Source: Bacteroidaceae bacterium (GTDB lineage Bacteria > Bacteroidota > Bacteroidia > Bacteroidales > Bacteroidaceae). Taken from it: 34,897 nucleotides of DNA. Where the stretch lies: the NCBI GenBank assembly GCA_017961145.1, contig JAGCXU010000100.1, forward strand, positions 1-34,897, read 5' to 3'. Both the position numbers and the translations under genes were made by a program. Of this stretch, positions 8,095 through 17,349 are shown in pieces. The first letter of the stretch is position 1. The number at the start of each line of letters is the position of its first letter. The notes under the pieces are model-generated. The model saw only the letters and a list, made by a program, of their open reading frames with translations, was not told the origin of the DNA and made no database searches.

Positions 8095-11000
8095 ACTGCT
8101 GGTCGGCCTCTTCGTGCATGACGGGACGAATCTTTTCCTGCAGGAACTCAAAGATAATGAAGAAGAGAGGTACGGTGAACAGAATGGCAAGTGTACCAAC
8201 CGTCATACCGCCTATCACACCAATGCCGATGGTACGGTTACCGTTGGCACCGGCACCAGTTGCAAAGACGAGAGGAATCATACCGAATATCATGGTCAAA
8301 ACCGTCATGAGGATGGGACGCAAACGTGCCTCGGCAGCAGCAAAGGCGGCCTCCACGATGCCCATACCTTTACGACGACGTTCCAGAGCGAACTCCGTAA
8401 TCAGGATGGCTGTCTTGGCAAGCAAGCCAATCAACATGATGACACCCGTCTGCAGGTAAATGTTGTTCTCAATCTGTCCCATGAACAGCATGCGTCCAAT
8501 CGGAGCAGCCTGTCCGTTCATAGTTATCGTCCAGTTGAAGCCTGTGTTCCAAAGCCATGCAAATCCGTAGGTTCCCATCAGACCAGCGGGAACCGAGAAG
8601 ATGACGGCGAAAGGAATGAGGAAGCTTTCGTACAAGCAACTCAGAATGAGGAAGATAAGAATCACGCAAATGGCGTAAGTCAGATAGGTGTCGTAGCTAT
8701 CGAGGGTCTCAGCTTCCTCGCGAGCCATGCCGCCGTATTCGTAGCTGTAGCCTTCGGGGAACACTTCCTTGTGCACCTCCTCGATGACTTTCATGACTTC
8801 CGTGTTGCTGACACCAGTGTTGGCTGTCACGTTGACGGAAATTGAGCTGAACAGGTTGAAGCGGTTGTCAATCTCGGGACCAAGGATGGGTGTCAGTTTC
8901 ACGAACTGGCTCAAAGGAGCCATCTGTCCGTTGTTGCGAATGAACATGTTGCTGAGATCGCTTTCCGTCGTTCTGCTTTGCGGATTGCTTTGCAGCATGA
9001 CACGATAGACCTTCGAGAACTGGTTCATATTGCTCACGTAGGAACCGCCGCAATAACTTGCCAAAGCGCTCAATACGGTTGCCGGCGAAATGCCTGCACG
9101 CTTGCATTGGGCAGCATCAACCTCGACCTGGAACTGCGGGAAATTGCGTTCGTAGGTCGTGATGCAACGGCCAACTTCGGGATGTTCGCTAAGCTCGGCA
9201 ATGAACTTCTGCGTGTAGTCATAGAAGACTGCTTTATCGGCAGTACCCGTCTTGTCCTGCAGTTGGAGTTCGATGGAGCCCATACCGTAACCGGGAATCA
9301 TGCCAGGTTCGAAGACGAAGCACTGTGCCTCGGGAATCTCTTTTAAGAGTCGAGCGTTAAGTTTTGCGTTGGCCACCATCGTGCTCGAACTCATCATGTT
9401 GTCGAGCGGGTGGTAGTTTATGAGAGCAAGGGCTGCCAGAACTGTAATCACGACAAATGCCAAAGCTTTCTTGCCGATGTTCTTCCTCTTGATGAGGCCT
9501 CGGATAAACACTATCAAGGCTATGATGAAAGCCAGAAGTGCCAGTGTTGCAATGCCGAAGCCAATGCCGTACTGACGTTCGCCCCAATGTTTCAATCGGA
9601 TGACGGACATGCCGTAACTGGTACCCTGACCTGACATGAAGCCATAGCCGGCCACCTTCGTATAGTCCTTCACCTCGGGAACTTCCTCGATAATCTTCTG
9701 AGCCTTGTTCATGACATCGTAGGTGGAAGCCACATTACTGCCGGGAACTGCGCTCACATTCATCATGCAGACACCTTGGTCCTCGCTTGGAACAAGTCCG
9801 CCTGGCAGATGACTTGCAAAGAACAGCACGCCAACAATGGCAATTGCCAGGGCTCCGAAGCAAACATAGAACCTAACCTTGCGGGAAACCATGCGTCGCA
9901 AGACGTTCGCATACTTTTCCATCATGGCCGTATAGGTTGCTTCGTAGGCAAGGCGAGTACGATAATTGATGGCTCCGAAGAAACCTTTACGACGTTCCTC
10001 GCTTGCAGGACGCATCATCATGGCACAAAGCGCAGGGCAGAGCACGAGGGCACTGACGCAAGACAGACCTACTGCCGTTGCCAGCGTCAAGCCGAATTGT
10101 GTGTAGAAGATGCCAGCTGTACCGCCCGTAAAGCTGACGGGAATGAACACGGCCATGAAGACAAACGTACAGGAAATGACGGCCATCGTCACGTCGCTCA
10201 TCGCGTCGCGCGTCGCTTCATATGCACTTGTGTAGCCAGCATCGAACTTGGCTTGTACAGCTTCCACAACCACGATGGCATCATCGACCACAGTACCGAT
10301 GGCAAGCACTAAGGCAAAGAGTGTCAATAGGTTAAGTGTGAAGCCAGCCAAGGACAGACAGGCGAACGTTCCCACGAGCGATACTATAATGGATATCGAG
10401 GGAATGAGGGTCGCCTTGAAGTCCTGTAGGAAGAAGTAAACCACCAGTATCACCAAAAGGATGGCAACCAGCAAGGTCTCCTCCACATTCGAGATAGAGG
10501 CAAGGAGGAAGTCGTTGCTGGACATCATCTTGACGAACTTCATGCCTTTGGGCAGGTCTTTGCTCAGTTCTTCCAGCTTGGCGCTTACGCGGTCGTTCGT
10601 TTCTTTTGCGTTGGCTCCAGCCAGCTGGAAACAGAGGAACGTGACGCCCGGATGTCCGTTTGCTTCGCCGTGGAAGGCGTAACTGACGGCACCGAGTTCC
10701 ACATCTGCGATGTCCTTGAGTCGAAGCAGCGTGCCGTCCTCGTTGGCACGAATCACGATGTCCTCGAATTCTGAGATTTCCTTCAGACGTCCTTTGTACT
10801 TGAGGGTGTATTGATAGTAGTTTCCGATGCCGTCGCCATGCGTGCCGTTCACGGGCTTCTCGCCAAGTTGTCCGGCAGGGGACTCCAGGTTCTGCTCTGC
10901 CAAAGCATTCGTGATGTCGGTTGGGATGACGTCGTATTGCGCCATCAGTTCGGGCTTCATCCAAATGCGCAGCGAGTATGTGCCACCCAAAAGCATGACA

Positions 11001-11524
11001 TCGCCCACGCCCTCCACGCGCTTGATTTGCGGAATGACGTTGATGTCGAGGTAGTTCGAGATGAAGTCCTCGTCGAACGTGCCGTCCTCACTGCAAAGCG
11101 CGTCGATCTGGAGGAAAGATGTCTGGCGCTTCATGGTCTGCACACCGACTCTCGTAACGTCGGAGGGCAGCAAGCCTTGAGCTCTCGAGACGCGGTTCTG
11201 CACGTTGACGGCAGCCATGTCCGGGTCTGTGCCCTGCTTGAAGATGACGTTTATGGTGGCAGAACCGGCATTGGTGGCAGTACTGCTCATGTAGAGCATG
11301 TTCTCCACGCCGTTGATGGCCTCTTCAAGAGGCTGGATGACGGCATTCATCACGGCATCTGCACTTGCGCCCGTGTAGGTGGTATAAACGCTTACCGTTG
11401 GCGGAGCGATGTCCGGATACTGCTCCAAAGGCAGGGAGCTGAACGATATTGTGCCGACCAGAAGAATCATAATGGCTATCGAAATGGCCATTACGGGTCT
11501 TTTTATAAAGATGTTACCTTTCAT
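8039..11524 (-). CDS. RND-family efflux pump (HAE1 / AcrB type) with an extra transmembrane hairpin
   Basis: This inner-membrane proton-driven exporter is 1161 residues long, versus about 1050 for AcrB. The N-terminus (FIKRPVMAISIAIMILLVG) is TM1. The proton relay is intact: D414 and D415 in TVVDDAIVVVE, and K1037 in GLLAKTAILITEFA. Two duplicated halves with large periplasmic porter domains are recognisable. About 60 residues (roughly 651-711) inside the second-half porter region form two hydrophobic helices separated by RGLIKRKNIGKKA, which looks like a cytoplasm-facing loop. A further short insertion (about 990-1015) lies between late membrane helices. It sits between the adaptor and outer-membrane factor genes and completes a tripartite pump. 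The C-terminal tail is coded by a word repeat. Substrates cannot be inferred. Confidence 0.92.
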   Translation of the reverse strand: MKGNIFIKRPVMAISIAIMILLVGTISFSSLPLEQYPDIAPPTVSVYTTYTGASADAVMNAVIQPLEEAINGVENMLYMSSTATNAGSATINVIFKQGTDPDMAAVNVQNRVSRAQGLLPSDVTRVGVQTMKRQTSFLQIDALCSEDGTFDEDFISNYLDINVIPQIKRVEGVGDVMLLGGTYSLRIWMKPELMAQYDVIPTDITNALAEQNLESPAGQLGEKPVNGTHGDGIGNYYQYTLKYKGRLKEISEFEDIVIRANEDGTLLRLKDIADVELGAVSYAFHGEANGHPGVTFLCFQLAGANAKETNDRVSAKLEELSKDLPKGMKFVKMMSSNDFLLASISNVEETLLVAILLVILVVYFFLQDFKATLIPSISIIVSLVGTFACLSLAGFTLNLLTLFALVLAIGTVVDDAIVVVEAVQAKFDAGYTSAYEATRDAMSDVTMAVISCTFVFMAVFIPVSFTGGTAGIFYTQFGLTLATAVGLSCVSALVLCPALCAMMMRPASEERRKGFFGAINYRTRLAYEATYTAMMEKYANVLRRMVSRKVRFYVCFGALAIAIVGVLFFASHLPGGLVPSEDQGVCMMNVSAVPGSNVASTYDVMNKAQKIIEEVPEVKDYTKVAGYGFMSGQGTSYGMSVIRLKHWGERQYGIGFGIATLALLAFIIALIVFIRGLIKRKNIGKKALAFVVITVLAALALINYHPLDNMMSSSTMVANAKLNARLLKEIPEAQCFVFEPGMIPGYGMGSIELQLQDKTGTADKAVFYDYTQKFIAELSEHPEVGRCITTYERNFPQFQVEVDAAQCKRAGISPATVLSALASYCGGSYVSNMNQFSKVYRVMLQSNPQSRTTESDLSNMFIRNNGQMAPLSQFVKLTPILGPEIDNRFNLFSSISVNVTANTGVSNTEVMKVIEEVHKEVFPEGYSYEYGGMAREEAETLDSYDTYLTYAICVILIFLILSCLYESFLIPFAVIFSVPAGLMGTYGFAWLWNTGFNWTITMNGQAAPIGRMLFMGQIENNIYLQTGVIMLIGLLAKTAILITEFALERRRKGMGIVEAAFAAAEARLRPILMTVLTMIFGMIPLVFATGAGANGNRTIGIGVIGGMTVGTLAILFTVPLFFIIFEFLQEKIRPVMHEEADQQFLKENERMKNERMKGANA

Positions 11525-11529
11525 TGCTT

Positions 11530-11610
11530 TGTCTTAATTAAGAGTTAAGAACTAAGAGTCAGGAGTTCGCTTTCGTTTTCCTCCTCATTCTTAATTCTTC
11601 TTTTTTAATT
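11530..11610. repeat. Low-complexity TTAATTCTTAA-type word repeats between adaptor and pump genes
   Basis: The 87-bp gap between the adaptor stop and the RND start is filled by imperfect copies of TTAAGAGTTAAGA and of its inverse TTCTTAATTCTT. The two types face each other and could pair as a loose inverted repeat. No promoter is visible, so the two genes are probably cotranscribed. Confidence 0.6.
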
Positions 11611-11611
11611 C

Positions 11612-12733
11612 TTAATCTTCTTTGTTGGGCTTTATGTCTTGTCCGTCTCTCAGCATACCGGCTCCTTCTGCCACGATGACATTGCCTACTTTCAAGCCTT
11701 CCTTTATCACATACTCTTTTCCGTTGGAGAGAGATTCTGTGGTGACGAGTTGTTCGTGGGCAATGTTGTCCTTATCCACGAGATAAACCTTGAATTTGTC
11801 CTGCATCTGAACCGTTGCAGTTACGGGAACGACAATCTGGTTCTTATAAGTGGTGGGGATAACGACAGTGCCTGTGCTTCCGCTATGGAGGAGTTTTTCA
11901 GGGTTGTCGAAGGCTGCACGAACTTGAACAGTTCCTGTGCTGCGGTCAACGACGCCACTCACACTTTCCACTTTTCCTTTGTGGGGATATTCGCTTCCAT
12001 CCACGAGAAGGAGCTTCACGTCGGGCATCGCGCCGATCGCTGCTTCCAGGCTTCCGTTCTCGCGAGTCATGTTGAGCAACTGACCTTCTGCTATCGAGAA
12101 GTAGACATACATCTGGTTGTTGTCGCTGACGGTGGTAAGGGGTTGAGGCATCGCGCTGCTTACCAAAGCACCTTGACGGTAAGGAAGTGTGCCGACAACG
12201 CCATTTGCAGGACTCTTCACAACTGTGTAGCTGAGGCTATTGCGAGCGTTGACGACCTGAGCATTTGCTTGAGCGACCTGTGCTTTGGCGCTGAGCAGTG
12301 TGTTCTGAGCCGTTTGAAGTTCGACATCGCTGATAATGCCGTCGTCGAAGAGTTTCTTCTTGCTGTCGTAAGTCAGTTGGGCAGTTGCGAGACTTGCATT
12401 CGCTGCTTGCTGAGAAGCCAAAGCCGTATTCAGGGCAGCCTGAAAGGGAACTTGGTCGATGATGAAGAGTGTCTGACCCTTTACGACCTTTTGACCTTCC
12501 GTGACACACAGCCTTTGCAGTGTACCGCTTACTTGCGGATAGACTTCGATATCTTGACGGCCGCGTATGGTTGCGCTGTAGTTCGTGGTCATAGTCACGT
12601 CTTTGGTCTGGACTGTCATTGTTTCGAAGTTGGCACTCGGCATTTGTTGTTGTGTATTATTGCCGCTGCAGGAACACAGAAAAGCCATAGTTATCAATGA
12701 CAAAGTCATGATAAGAGTTGATTTCTTTCTCAT
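11612..12733 (-). CDS. RND-system periplasmic adaptor lipoprotein (AcrA / HlyD-type membrane fusion protein)
   Basis: This 373-residue protein has a lipoprotein signal ending FLCSC (lipidated Cys likely C22). It has the usual adaptor architecture. A barrel-sandwich strand (IEVYPQVSGTLQRLCVTEGQKVVKGQTLFIID) leads into a coiled-coil hairpin (about 100-165). The return lipoyl half follows (VKSPANGVVGTLPYRQGALV), then the beta-barrel and membrane-proximal domains (STGTVQVRAAFDNPEKLLHSGSTGTVVIP). It bridges the RND pump and outer-membrane factor encoded downstream and is the first gene of the operon. A promoter lies about 45 bp upstream. No adjacent regulator gene was found. Confidence 0.9.
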   Translation of the reverse strand: MRKKSTLIMTLSLITMAFLCSCSGNNTQQQMPSANFETMTVQTKDVTMTTNYSATIRGRQDIEVYPQVSGTLQRLCVTEGQKVVKGQTLFIIDQVPFQAALNTALASQQAANASLATAQLTYDSKKKLFDDGIISDVELQTAQNTLLSAKAQVAQANAQVVNARNSLSYTVVKSPANGVVGTLPYRQGALVSSAMPQPLTTVSDNNQMYVYFSIAEGQLLNMTRENGSLEAAIGAMPDVKLLLVDGSEYPHKGKVESVSGVVDRSTGTVQVRAAFDNPEKLLHSGSTGTVVIPTTYKNQIVVPVTATVQMQDKFKVYLVDKDNIAHEQLVTTESLSNGKEYVIKEGLKVGNVIVAEGAGMLRDGQDIKPNKED

Positions 12734-12777
12734 AAAATATGTAGTCTTGATTAGTGTTGTCCTTTAATTTGCGGGTG

Positions 12778-12811
12778 CAAATTTACGAAAAAAATATGAT
12801 ATGGGGGACAA
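12778..12811 (-). promoter_or_regulatory. Probable promoter of the RND efflux operon
   Basis: On the minus strand a -7 box TAAATTTG (12778-12785) is preceded by a TTG (12809-12811), but with a 23-bp spacer that is longer than the 19-20 bp elsewhere in the window. This would be a weak or activator-dependent promoter. The predicted leader is about 39 nt. Confidence 0.5.
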
Positions 12812-12946
12812 CGGGGTAACCAAAATGGCAGACAGATGTGTTCTATATGTCCGATTCTGGCGAAAATTTTAAGATATTTTAAAACTTCTCCTTCTCAAAC
12901 ACGGCTAATTTGGTCGCAGAATTAGCTTAACCTAGTTTGAAAAGTT

Positions 12947-13012
12947 AACGTGTTACGTTCGCAATCATATAGTGTTATGTTTGCAATCATAAAGTGTTAC
13001 GATTGCCAACGA
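12947..13012. repeat. 22-bp degenerate tandem repeat array, copy 2 (3 units)
   Basis: Units start at 12947, 12969 and 12991 with an exact 22-bp step. They are in the orientation opposite to copy 1 (for example ATAGTGTTATGTTTGCAATC). The array lies between the end of the TPR gene and the RND operon promoter, so it is at a transcription-unit boundary. A short inverted repeat (GCTAATT / AATTAGC, about 12904-12926) follows on the promoter side. Confidence 0.8.
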
Positions 13013-13027
13013 CACTGCCCATGTTTT

Positions 13028-15106
13028 TCATTCTTCCTTGGGTTGGGAAGAATCTTGCCTCGAAGCGTTGTCTGTCGCGGCTTGTAGAATGTCATGGATG
13101 AGCAGGAGGTCTTCCTTCTTGAGACCTTTCCGGATGAGCATTTCCCAACTGTCGCGGAGTTTGGCTAGCGCGATGTTTGCTTCTGGCACAAGTTGTTCGA
13201 CGAAGTTGTTGACGAATTGCTCGTAGCTGTCGATTGCGCTTTTCCAGTCGTTTTGAAGCAAGCGGATGTGCCCCATTCTGAGGTGAGGCTCCCACTTCTT
13301 GCCGTCGCTCAGGTCGAGTTCTTTCTTCGTGTATCGCTCTGCAATGTCCAGTTTGTCGAGTGACAACGCGGTATTGGCAATGGAGGAGACAAGTTTGTCG
13401 TAGTTTTCGTCGTCTTGCGAAGCCTCATAATCAAGTTTGAAGAAGAGTGAGAGCGCTTCCTCCCGTCTCCCAATCTTGTCCATAGCGTTGGCAATAAGGA
13501 GGGGAAGTGACTTGTTGTCGGGCACGACTTCGGCAAGTTTCTGCAGGTATTCCAGTTCTTCTTCATGGCGACCAAGCCAAGCGTAACACTCGATGAGGAA
13601 ACGAAGAATGTCCTCGTTCTCAGGCTCCAGCATTTCTGCACTTCGGACTTGATTGATGGCTTCGCCGTATTTCTTCTGTTTCTTCAACACCTCTCCCTTG
13701 AGAAGTAATGCGGAGACGCTGGCTCCTTCGCGATTGATGACATTGTCGAGAATCGACAGGACTTGCTTGTAGCGACCAAGTTCGAACAGTAGTTTGCAGC
13801 AACTGATACTATCTTCTGCCGAAAACAAAGTGGCAAGTTCAGGGAAATCGAGCAAGGTCTCTTCCCCTCTGAAAGGGTTGATGAGTTGGGAATGCAAAGG
13901 GGAATGCACGAAGAAGCGATAGAGGTCCTGCATGATGAAACGGAACGAATACTCGGGAATCACGGCATTCTCGATGTCTGGAAGTTCCTGATCCTCCAAT
14001 TGTTGCAAGGCTTTCGAGAAATCTTTGTCGTGAGCGGCAAGATAGAGAGTAGCCAACTTGTCGACATCACAATCCATAATGAGGTCAACCAGCATGGAGA
14101 GGTTGTGCTTCTCGTTGCCTTTCTCGTCGATCATGACTGACTGGAAGAGTGGATGTGTCTTGTCGAAAGGCTGGAACCAATGACTGATGCGGCGCATATA
14201 TTCGCAGTTATGCAAGAGAGGCAACTTGGAGAGATTGATGTCGAGACCTCGTTGAAGGCGGTTCCTCAAGTAGCGTCCCTTCAGCGCAACAATGCCTTTG
14301 ATGTTGTTGATGTTCAGCGATTGTTTGCCGGAAAGCAGCTCATTCGTCAGGGTTTCTGCTTCCTTCAGCTCCATTTCCATGTCCTTCTCGGATACAAGCA
14401 TCAGCAGAAATTCATATTCAACTTGTGCTATGAGTTGTCGCCCTTTGCGGGAAAGAAGCTTGTCTGGCAAGGGAGGCATCAACGAAACCAGTTCTTTGTG
14501 ACGAAGCCTGAGCAGCAACAAATAGGTGACAGCCGCGATATGAGTGCGATGACACTCGCTATCGGCAAGAATGTTAAGCAGTTGCATCTTCTCGGCATCG
14601 TAGTGTTCCCATAAGGAAAGGAATAGCGCTCCTGTCAGATTCTGCTGCACCATATCCCTTTGTCTAAGGATAAAGTCATACCAAAGAGCAGTATCCTGCG
14701 AAGTCCAAAGGGGCGAAGTCCACAACATATCAAAGATGTCGTCCTGCCTTTCATCAGTCTCGAGAATGTCCGTCTCAAGCGAAACCGTCTTCAAAGCCTC
14801 GCAGTAACGACCTTTGTTCTGTGTGATGCGAATGGCTCTGCTTGCCTGTTCCAGGAGAGAAATGCCTTGGCGTTGAATCTTTTCCTGTACCTCGCTTCGC
14901 TTCTCATCGTTCCCACCTCCTCGAAGGAACGAGAGCATATGGTGATAATTTTCTTCCAAGCTATCCGCTTCGGCACAAATGATGGTTTCTGCAGCACAAT
15001 GAGGAAGGAGGGTCCGGAGTGCTGCAATGCCATCCAGAATGTGCCCTGCGGCAAAGTTCTGCAGGCCATTCTGTGTGATGAGGCGAAGTGTCTTGGCGTC
15101 TATCAT
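13028..15106 (-). CDS. Large tetratricopeptide-repeat protein, function unknown
   Basis: This 692-residue soluble protein has no signal peptide or membrane helix. The C-terminal half (about 430-640) consists of recognisable TPR helices, for example FELGRYKQVLSILDNVI (441-457), GEVLKKQKKYGEAINQVRSA (471-490), and the IECYAWLGRHEEELEYLQKL and LLQNDWKSAIDSYEQFV stretches. The N-terminal 400 residues are helical without a recognised motif. TPR arrays mediate protein-protein contacts, so a scaffold or assembly role is likely, but no partner is identified. Its ATG overlaps the stop of the upstream lipoprotein gene (ATGA), which implies translational coupling and a shared operon with pgk. I recognise it only as a Bacteroidales-type TPR protein. 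Confidence 0.75.
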   Translation of the reverse strand: MIDAKTLRLITQNGLQNFAAGHILDGIAALRTLLPHCAAETIICAEADSLEENYHHMLSFLRGGGNDEKRSEVQEKIQRQGISLLEQASRAIRITQNKGRYCEALKTVSLETDILETDERQDDIFDMLWTSPLWTSQDTALWYDFILRQRDMVQQNLTGALFLSLWEHYDAEKMQLLNILADSECHRTHIAAVTYLLLLRLRHKELVSLMPPLPDKLLSRKGRQLIAQVEYEFLLMLVSEKDMEMELKEAETLTNELLSGKQSLNINNIKGIVALKGRYLRNRLQRGLDINLSKLPLLHNCEYMRRISHWFQPFDKTHPLFQSVMIDEKGNEKHNLSMLVDLIMDCDVDKLATLYLAAHDKDFSKALQQLEDQELPDIENAVIPEYSFRFIMQDLYRFFVHSPLHSQLINPFRGEETLLDFPELATLFSAEDSISCCKLLFELGRYKQVLSILDNVINREGASVSALLLKGEVLKKQKKYGEAINQVRSAEMLEPENEDILRFLIECYAWLGRHEEELEYLQKLAEVVPDNKSLPLLIANAMDKIGRREEALSLFFKLDYEASQDDENYDKLVSSIANTALSLDKLDIAERYTKKELDLSDGKKWEPHLRMGHIRLLQNDWKSAIDSYEQFVNNFVEQLVPEANIALAKLRDSWEMLIRKGLKKEDLLLIHDILQAATDNASRQDSSQPKEE

Positions 15107-16005
15107 GGTTTCTTTTTTGTCCTTTTATTAAGCCATTTCTCGGCTTCTTCTGCATCTGTCGGACGAACAGCTGAGACTTGTTTGACAGGTTGCAGTTCGA
15201 TGGAATCTACCAAAGCTGGCGGCAATTGATACTCCTGCTTCAGGATATCGCGGAGTAGGGCAGCCTCGCTTGCTTTGCCGAGTCGTTCTGTCGCCTCTCT
15301 CAATAGGTCGAGAAAGGCTTTTTGCTGTCTTTCCGTAGCAGATGTGGCAGCCCAAGCATAGAGTTGCGGCTGCTTGCCCTTTGACAGGAAGAGTCGTTTG
15401 TGCCCTAGCATCGTCATCCAAGTTGCATAAGGTTCCCCCATCATTGCGGCATCGATGAGTCCTTGCCGCACCATTTCAGCACGAAGTCGGACATCATTTA
15501 CTTGTGGGCGATAGATGTCGTCGTAGTTTGTTCGAGTGCTGTCGAGCAACCTGTCACACCAATAATCCGTTGCAGAAAGGCGACTTATGGCAATCATCTG
15601 CTCCTTCATCTGGTTGACTTGTTTCACGCGTTTCGTTTTAAGCGAGATGAGGGAAAGTGCTTCGTCGCAAGATGCAAAGGCCGTAAGTGTGACTTTCGCC
15701 TTGTTGAGTTTGGCGATGCGGATAAGGTCTGTGAAGGCAATGTTTGCGTGTCCGTAGATGATAGATGTGTCGATATCCATTTGTGCCTGATAGCGAAGCA
15801 ACTCCATCTCCAAGCCAAGACTGTCGGCGAGGCCAATTCTTTCGGCATAATAAACAGGCAAACAATTGATGGCAGGCATGACAGCGACACGAAGGACAGT
15901 AGTGTCGATGTCTGTACTGTCTGCATCAAATTGCGTGGCCTCCTGTCGATGAGAGCAGGAGGCCAGCATGATTGTGGCTATGATTGCCAGTAGAATTCGT
16001 TTCAA
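15103..16005 (-). CDS. Orphan substrate-binding-type lipoprotein (NMT1 / TauA / SsuA-like fold)
   Basis: This 300-residue protein has a lipoprotein signal (MKRILLAIIATIMLASC; lipidated Cys17). The body resembles periplasmic binding proteins of the SsuA/TauA/NMT1 group. It begins VLRVAVMPAINCLPVYYAERIGL, which matches the usual opening strand with P-x-x-A. It contains ANIAFTDLIRIAKL and a GLIDAAMMGEPYATWM segment, which corresponds to the family position where the second lobe contacts the ligand. No ABC permease or ATPase gene is nearby. The start is TTG, 3 nt after the pgk stop. The 3' end overlaps the TPR gene by 4 nt. The ligand is unknown; it may act as a sensor or signalling lipoprotein rather than in import. 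Confidence 0.75.
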   Translation of the reverse strand: MKRILLAIIATIMLASCSHRQEATQFDADSTDIDTTVLRVAVMPAINCLPVYYAERIGLADSLGLEMELLRYQAQMDIDTSIIYGHANIAFTDLIRIAKLNKAKVTLTAFASCDEALSLISLKTKRVKQVNQMKEQMIAISRLSATDYWCDRLLDSTRTNYDDIYRPQVNDVRLRAEMVRQGLIDAAMMGEPYATWMTMLGHKRLFLSKGKQPQLYAWAATSATERQQKAFLDLLREATERLGKASEAALLRDILKQEYQLPPALVDSIELQPVKQVSAVRPTDAEEAEKWLNKRTKKKP

Positions 16006-16008
16006 ATC

Positions 16009-17277
16009 TTAACCTTTGATGGCAGCTACGCCAGGAAGAACCTTGCCTTCGATAGCCTCGAGGAGAGCACCACCGCCAGTAGAGATGTAGCTCACCTTGT
16101 CTTCGAGACCGAACTTGTGCACGCAAGCCACGCTATCACCACCGCCAATCAGGGAGAAAGCACCTTCTGCGGTTGCCTTTGCGACTGCCTCACCTACTGC
16201 ACGAGAGCCGGCACAGAAGTCATCACACTCAAAGCATCCTGCAGGACCATTCCAGAGAATCGTCTTTGCACCCTCGATTGCCTTGGCGAATTTGGCTTGA
16301 CTCTTGGGACCTACATCGAGGCCGTCCCAACCATCTTCAATGGCGTTGCTGGGGAAAGTCTTAACCTCAGCACCTGGCTTAACGCTGAAAGTACCGAAAT
16401 CATAGCCTGTGCAGCATACACTATCCTCAGCCAGAACGAGTTCCACGCCGTTCTTCTTGGCCATTTCTTCCACGCCGAGAGCGACGTCGAGCTTGTCCAA
16501 CTCAACAATCGAATTGCCGATTTCGCCGCCATGAGCCTTCATGAAAGTGTAGGTCATACCGCCGCAAAGGATGAGTTTATCGACCTTGCCGAGCAGATTT
16601 TCGATGATACCAATCTTGGTGCTCACTTTCGAGCCACCCATGATGGCTACGAAGGGGCGCTTGATGTTCGAGAGAACATTGTCGACGGCCTTCACCTCTT
16701 TCTCCATCAGGAAACCGAGCATCTTGTTGTCAGCATCGAAATAATCGGCGATGACGGCAGTCGAAGCGTGCTTTCTGTGAGCAGTTCCGAAGGCATCCAT
16801 CACGTAGCAGTCAGCATAGCTGGCAAGTGTCTTGGCAAATTCCTTCTGGCTTGCCTTCATGGCTTTCTTGGCTTCTTCGTAAGCAGGGTCTTCCTTGTCG
16901 ATGCCGACAGGCTTGCCTTCTTCTTCGGGATAGTAGCGGAGGTTCTCGAGCATAAGAGCCTCGCCCATCTTCAGAGCCTTGGCTGCATCCTGAGCCTTAG
17001 CGCAATCGGGAGCAAACGCAACAGGGCAACCGAGAGCTTTCTCTACGGCACCACGAATCTGACCGAGTGAGAGCTTGGGGTTCACCTTGCCTTTTGGCTT
17101 ACCCATATGGCTCATAATGATGGCAGCGCCACCGTCTGCGATAATCTTCTTCAAGGTGGGAAGGGCACCACGAATGCGGGTGTCGTCGGTAATCTCACCA
17201 TTCTCGTTCAAGGGCACATTGAAGTCAACGCGCACAATTGCCTTTTTACCGGCAAAGTTGTAATCAGAGATAGTCAT
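16009..17277 (-). CDS. pgk: Phosphoglycerate kinase
   Basis: This 422-residue glycolytic enzyme transfers phosphate from 1,3-bisphosphoglycerate to ADP in the cytosol. The N-terminal signature [20 protein letters not shown] (16-35) is diagnostic. SHMGKPKG gives the second substrate-binding block. The nucleotide-domain hinge and P-loop-like [13 protein letters not shown] and [16 protein letters not shown] are present near the C-terminus. The length fits the Bacteroidetes form. It has its own consensus promoter and is followed within 3 bp by the binding-protein-like lipoprotein gene. Nothing appears degenerate. Confidence 0.98.
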   Translation of the reverse strand: MTISDYNFAGKKAIVRVDFNVPLNENGEITDDTRIRGALPTLKKIIADGGAAIIMSHMGKPKGKVNPKLSLGQIRGAVEKALGCPVAFAPDCAKAQDAAKALKMGEALMLENLRYYPEEEGKPVGIDKEDPAYEEAKKAMKASQKEFAKTLASYADCYVMDAFGTAHRKHASTAVIADYFDADNKMLGFLMEKEVKAVDNVLSNIKRPFVAIMGGSKVSTKIGIIENLLGKVDKLILCGGMTYTFMKAHGGEIGNSIVELDKLDVALGVEEMAKKNGVELVLAEDSVCCTGYDFGTFSVKPGAEVKTFPSNAIEDGWDGLDVGPKSQAKFAKAIEGAKTILWNGPAGCFECDDFCAGSRAVGEAVAKATAEGAFSLIGGGDSVACVHKFGLEDKVSYISTGGGALLEAIEGKVLPGVAAIKG

Positions 17278-17315
17278 AATATTAATGTGTTATGTTGATG
17301 ATTTAAATTGCTCTG

Positions 17316-17346
17316 CAAAGGTACGACATTTCTCCGAAATGTGCAA
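17316..17346 (-). promoter_or_regulatory. Promoter of pgk
   Basis: A -33 TTG (17344-17346) and a -7 TACCTTTG (17316-17323) are separated by 20 bp on the minus strand. The predicted leader is about 33 nt. The -33 element lies just before the nth stop codon region, so pgk can be transcribed independently of nth. Confidence 0.78.
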
Positions 17347-17349
17347 GTT

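Noticed and set aside
16117..17070. Open frame antisense to pgk
   Set aside because: Composition reflects the complementary codons of phosphoglycerate kinase; no promoter or motif supports it.
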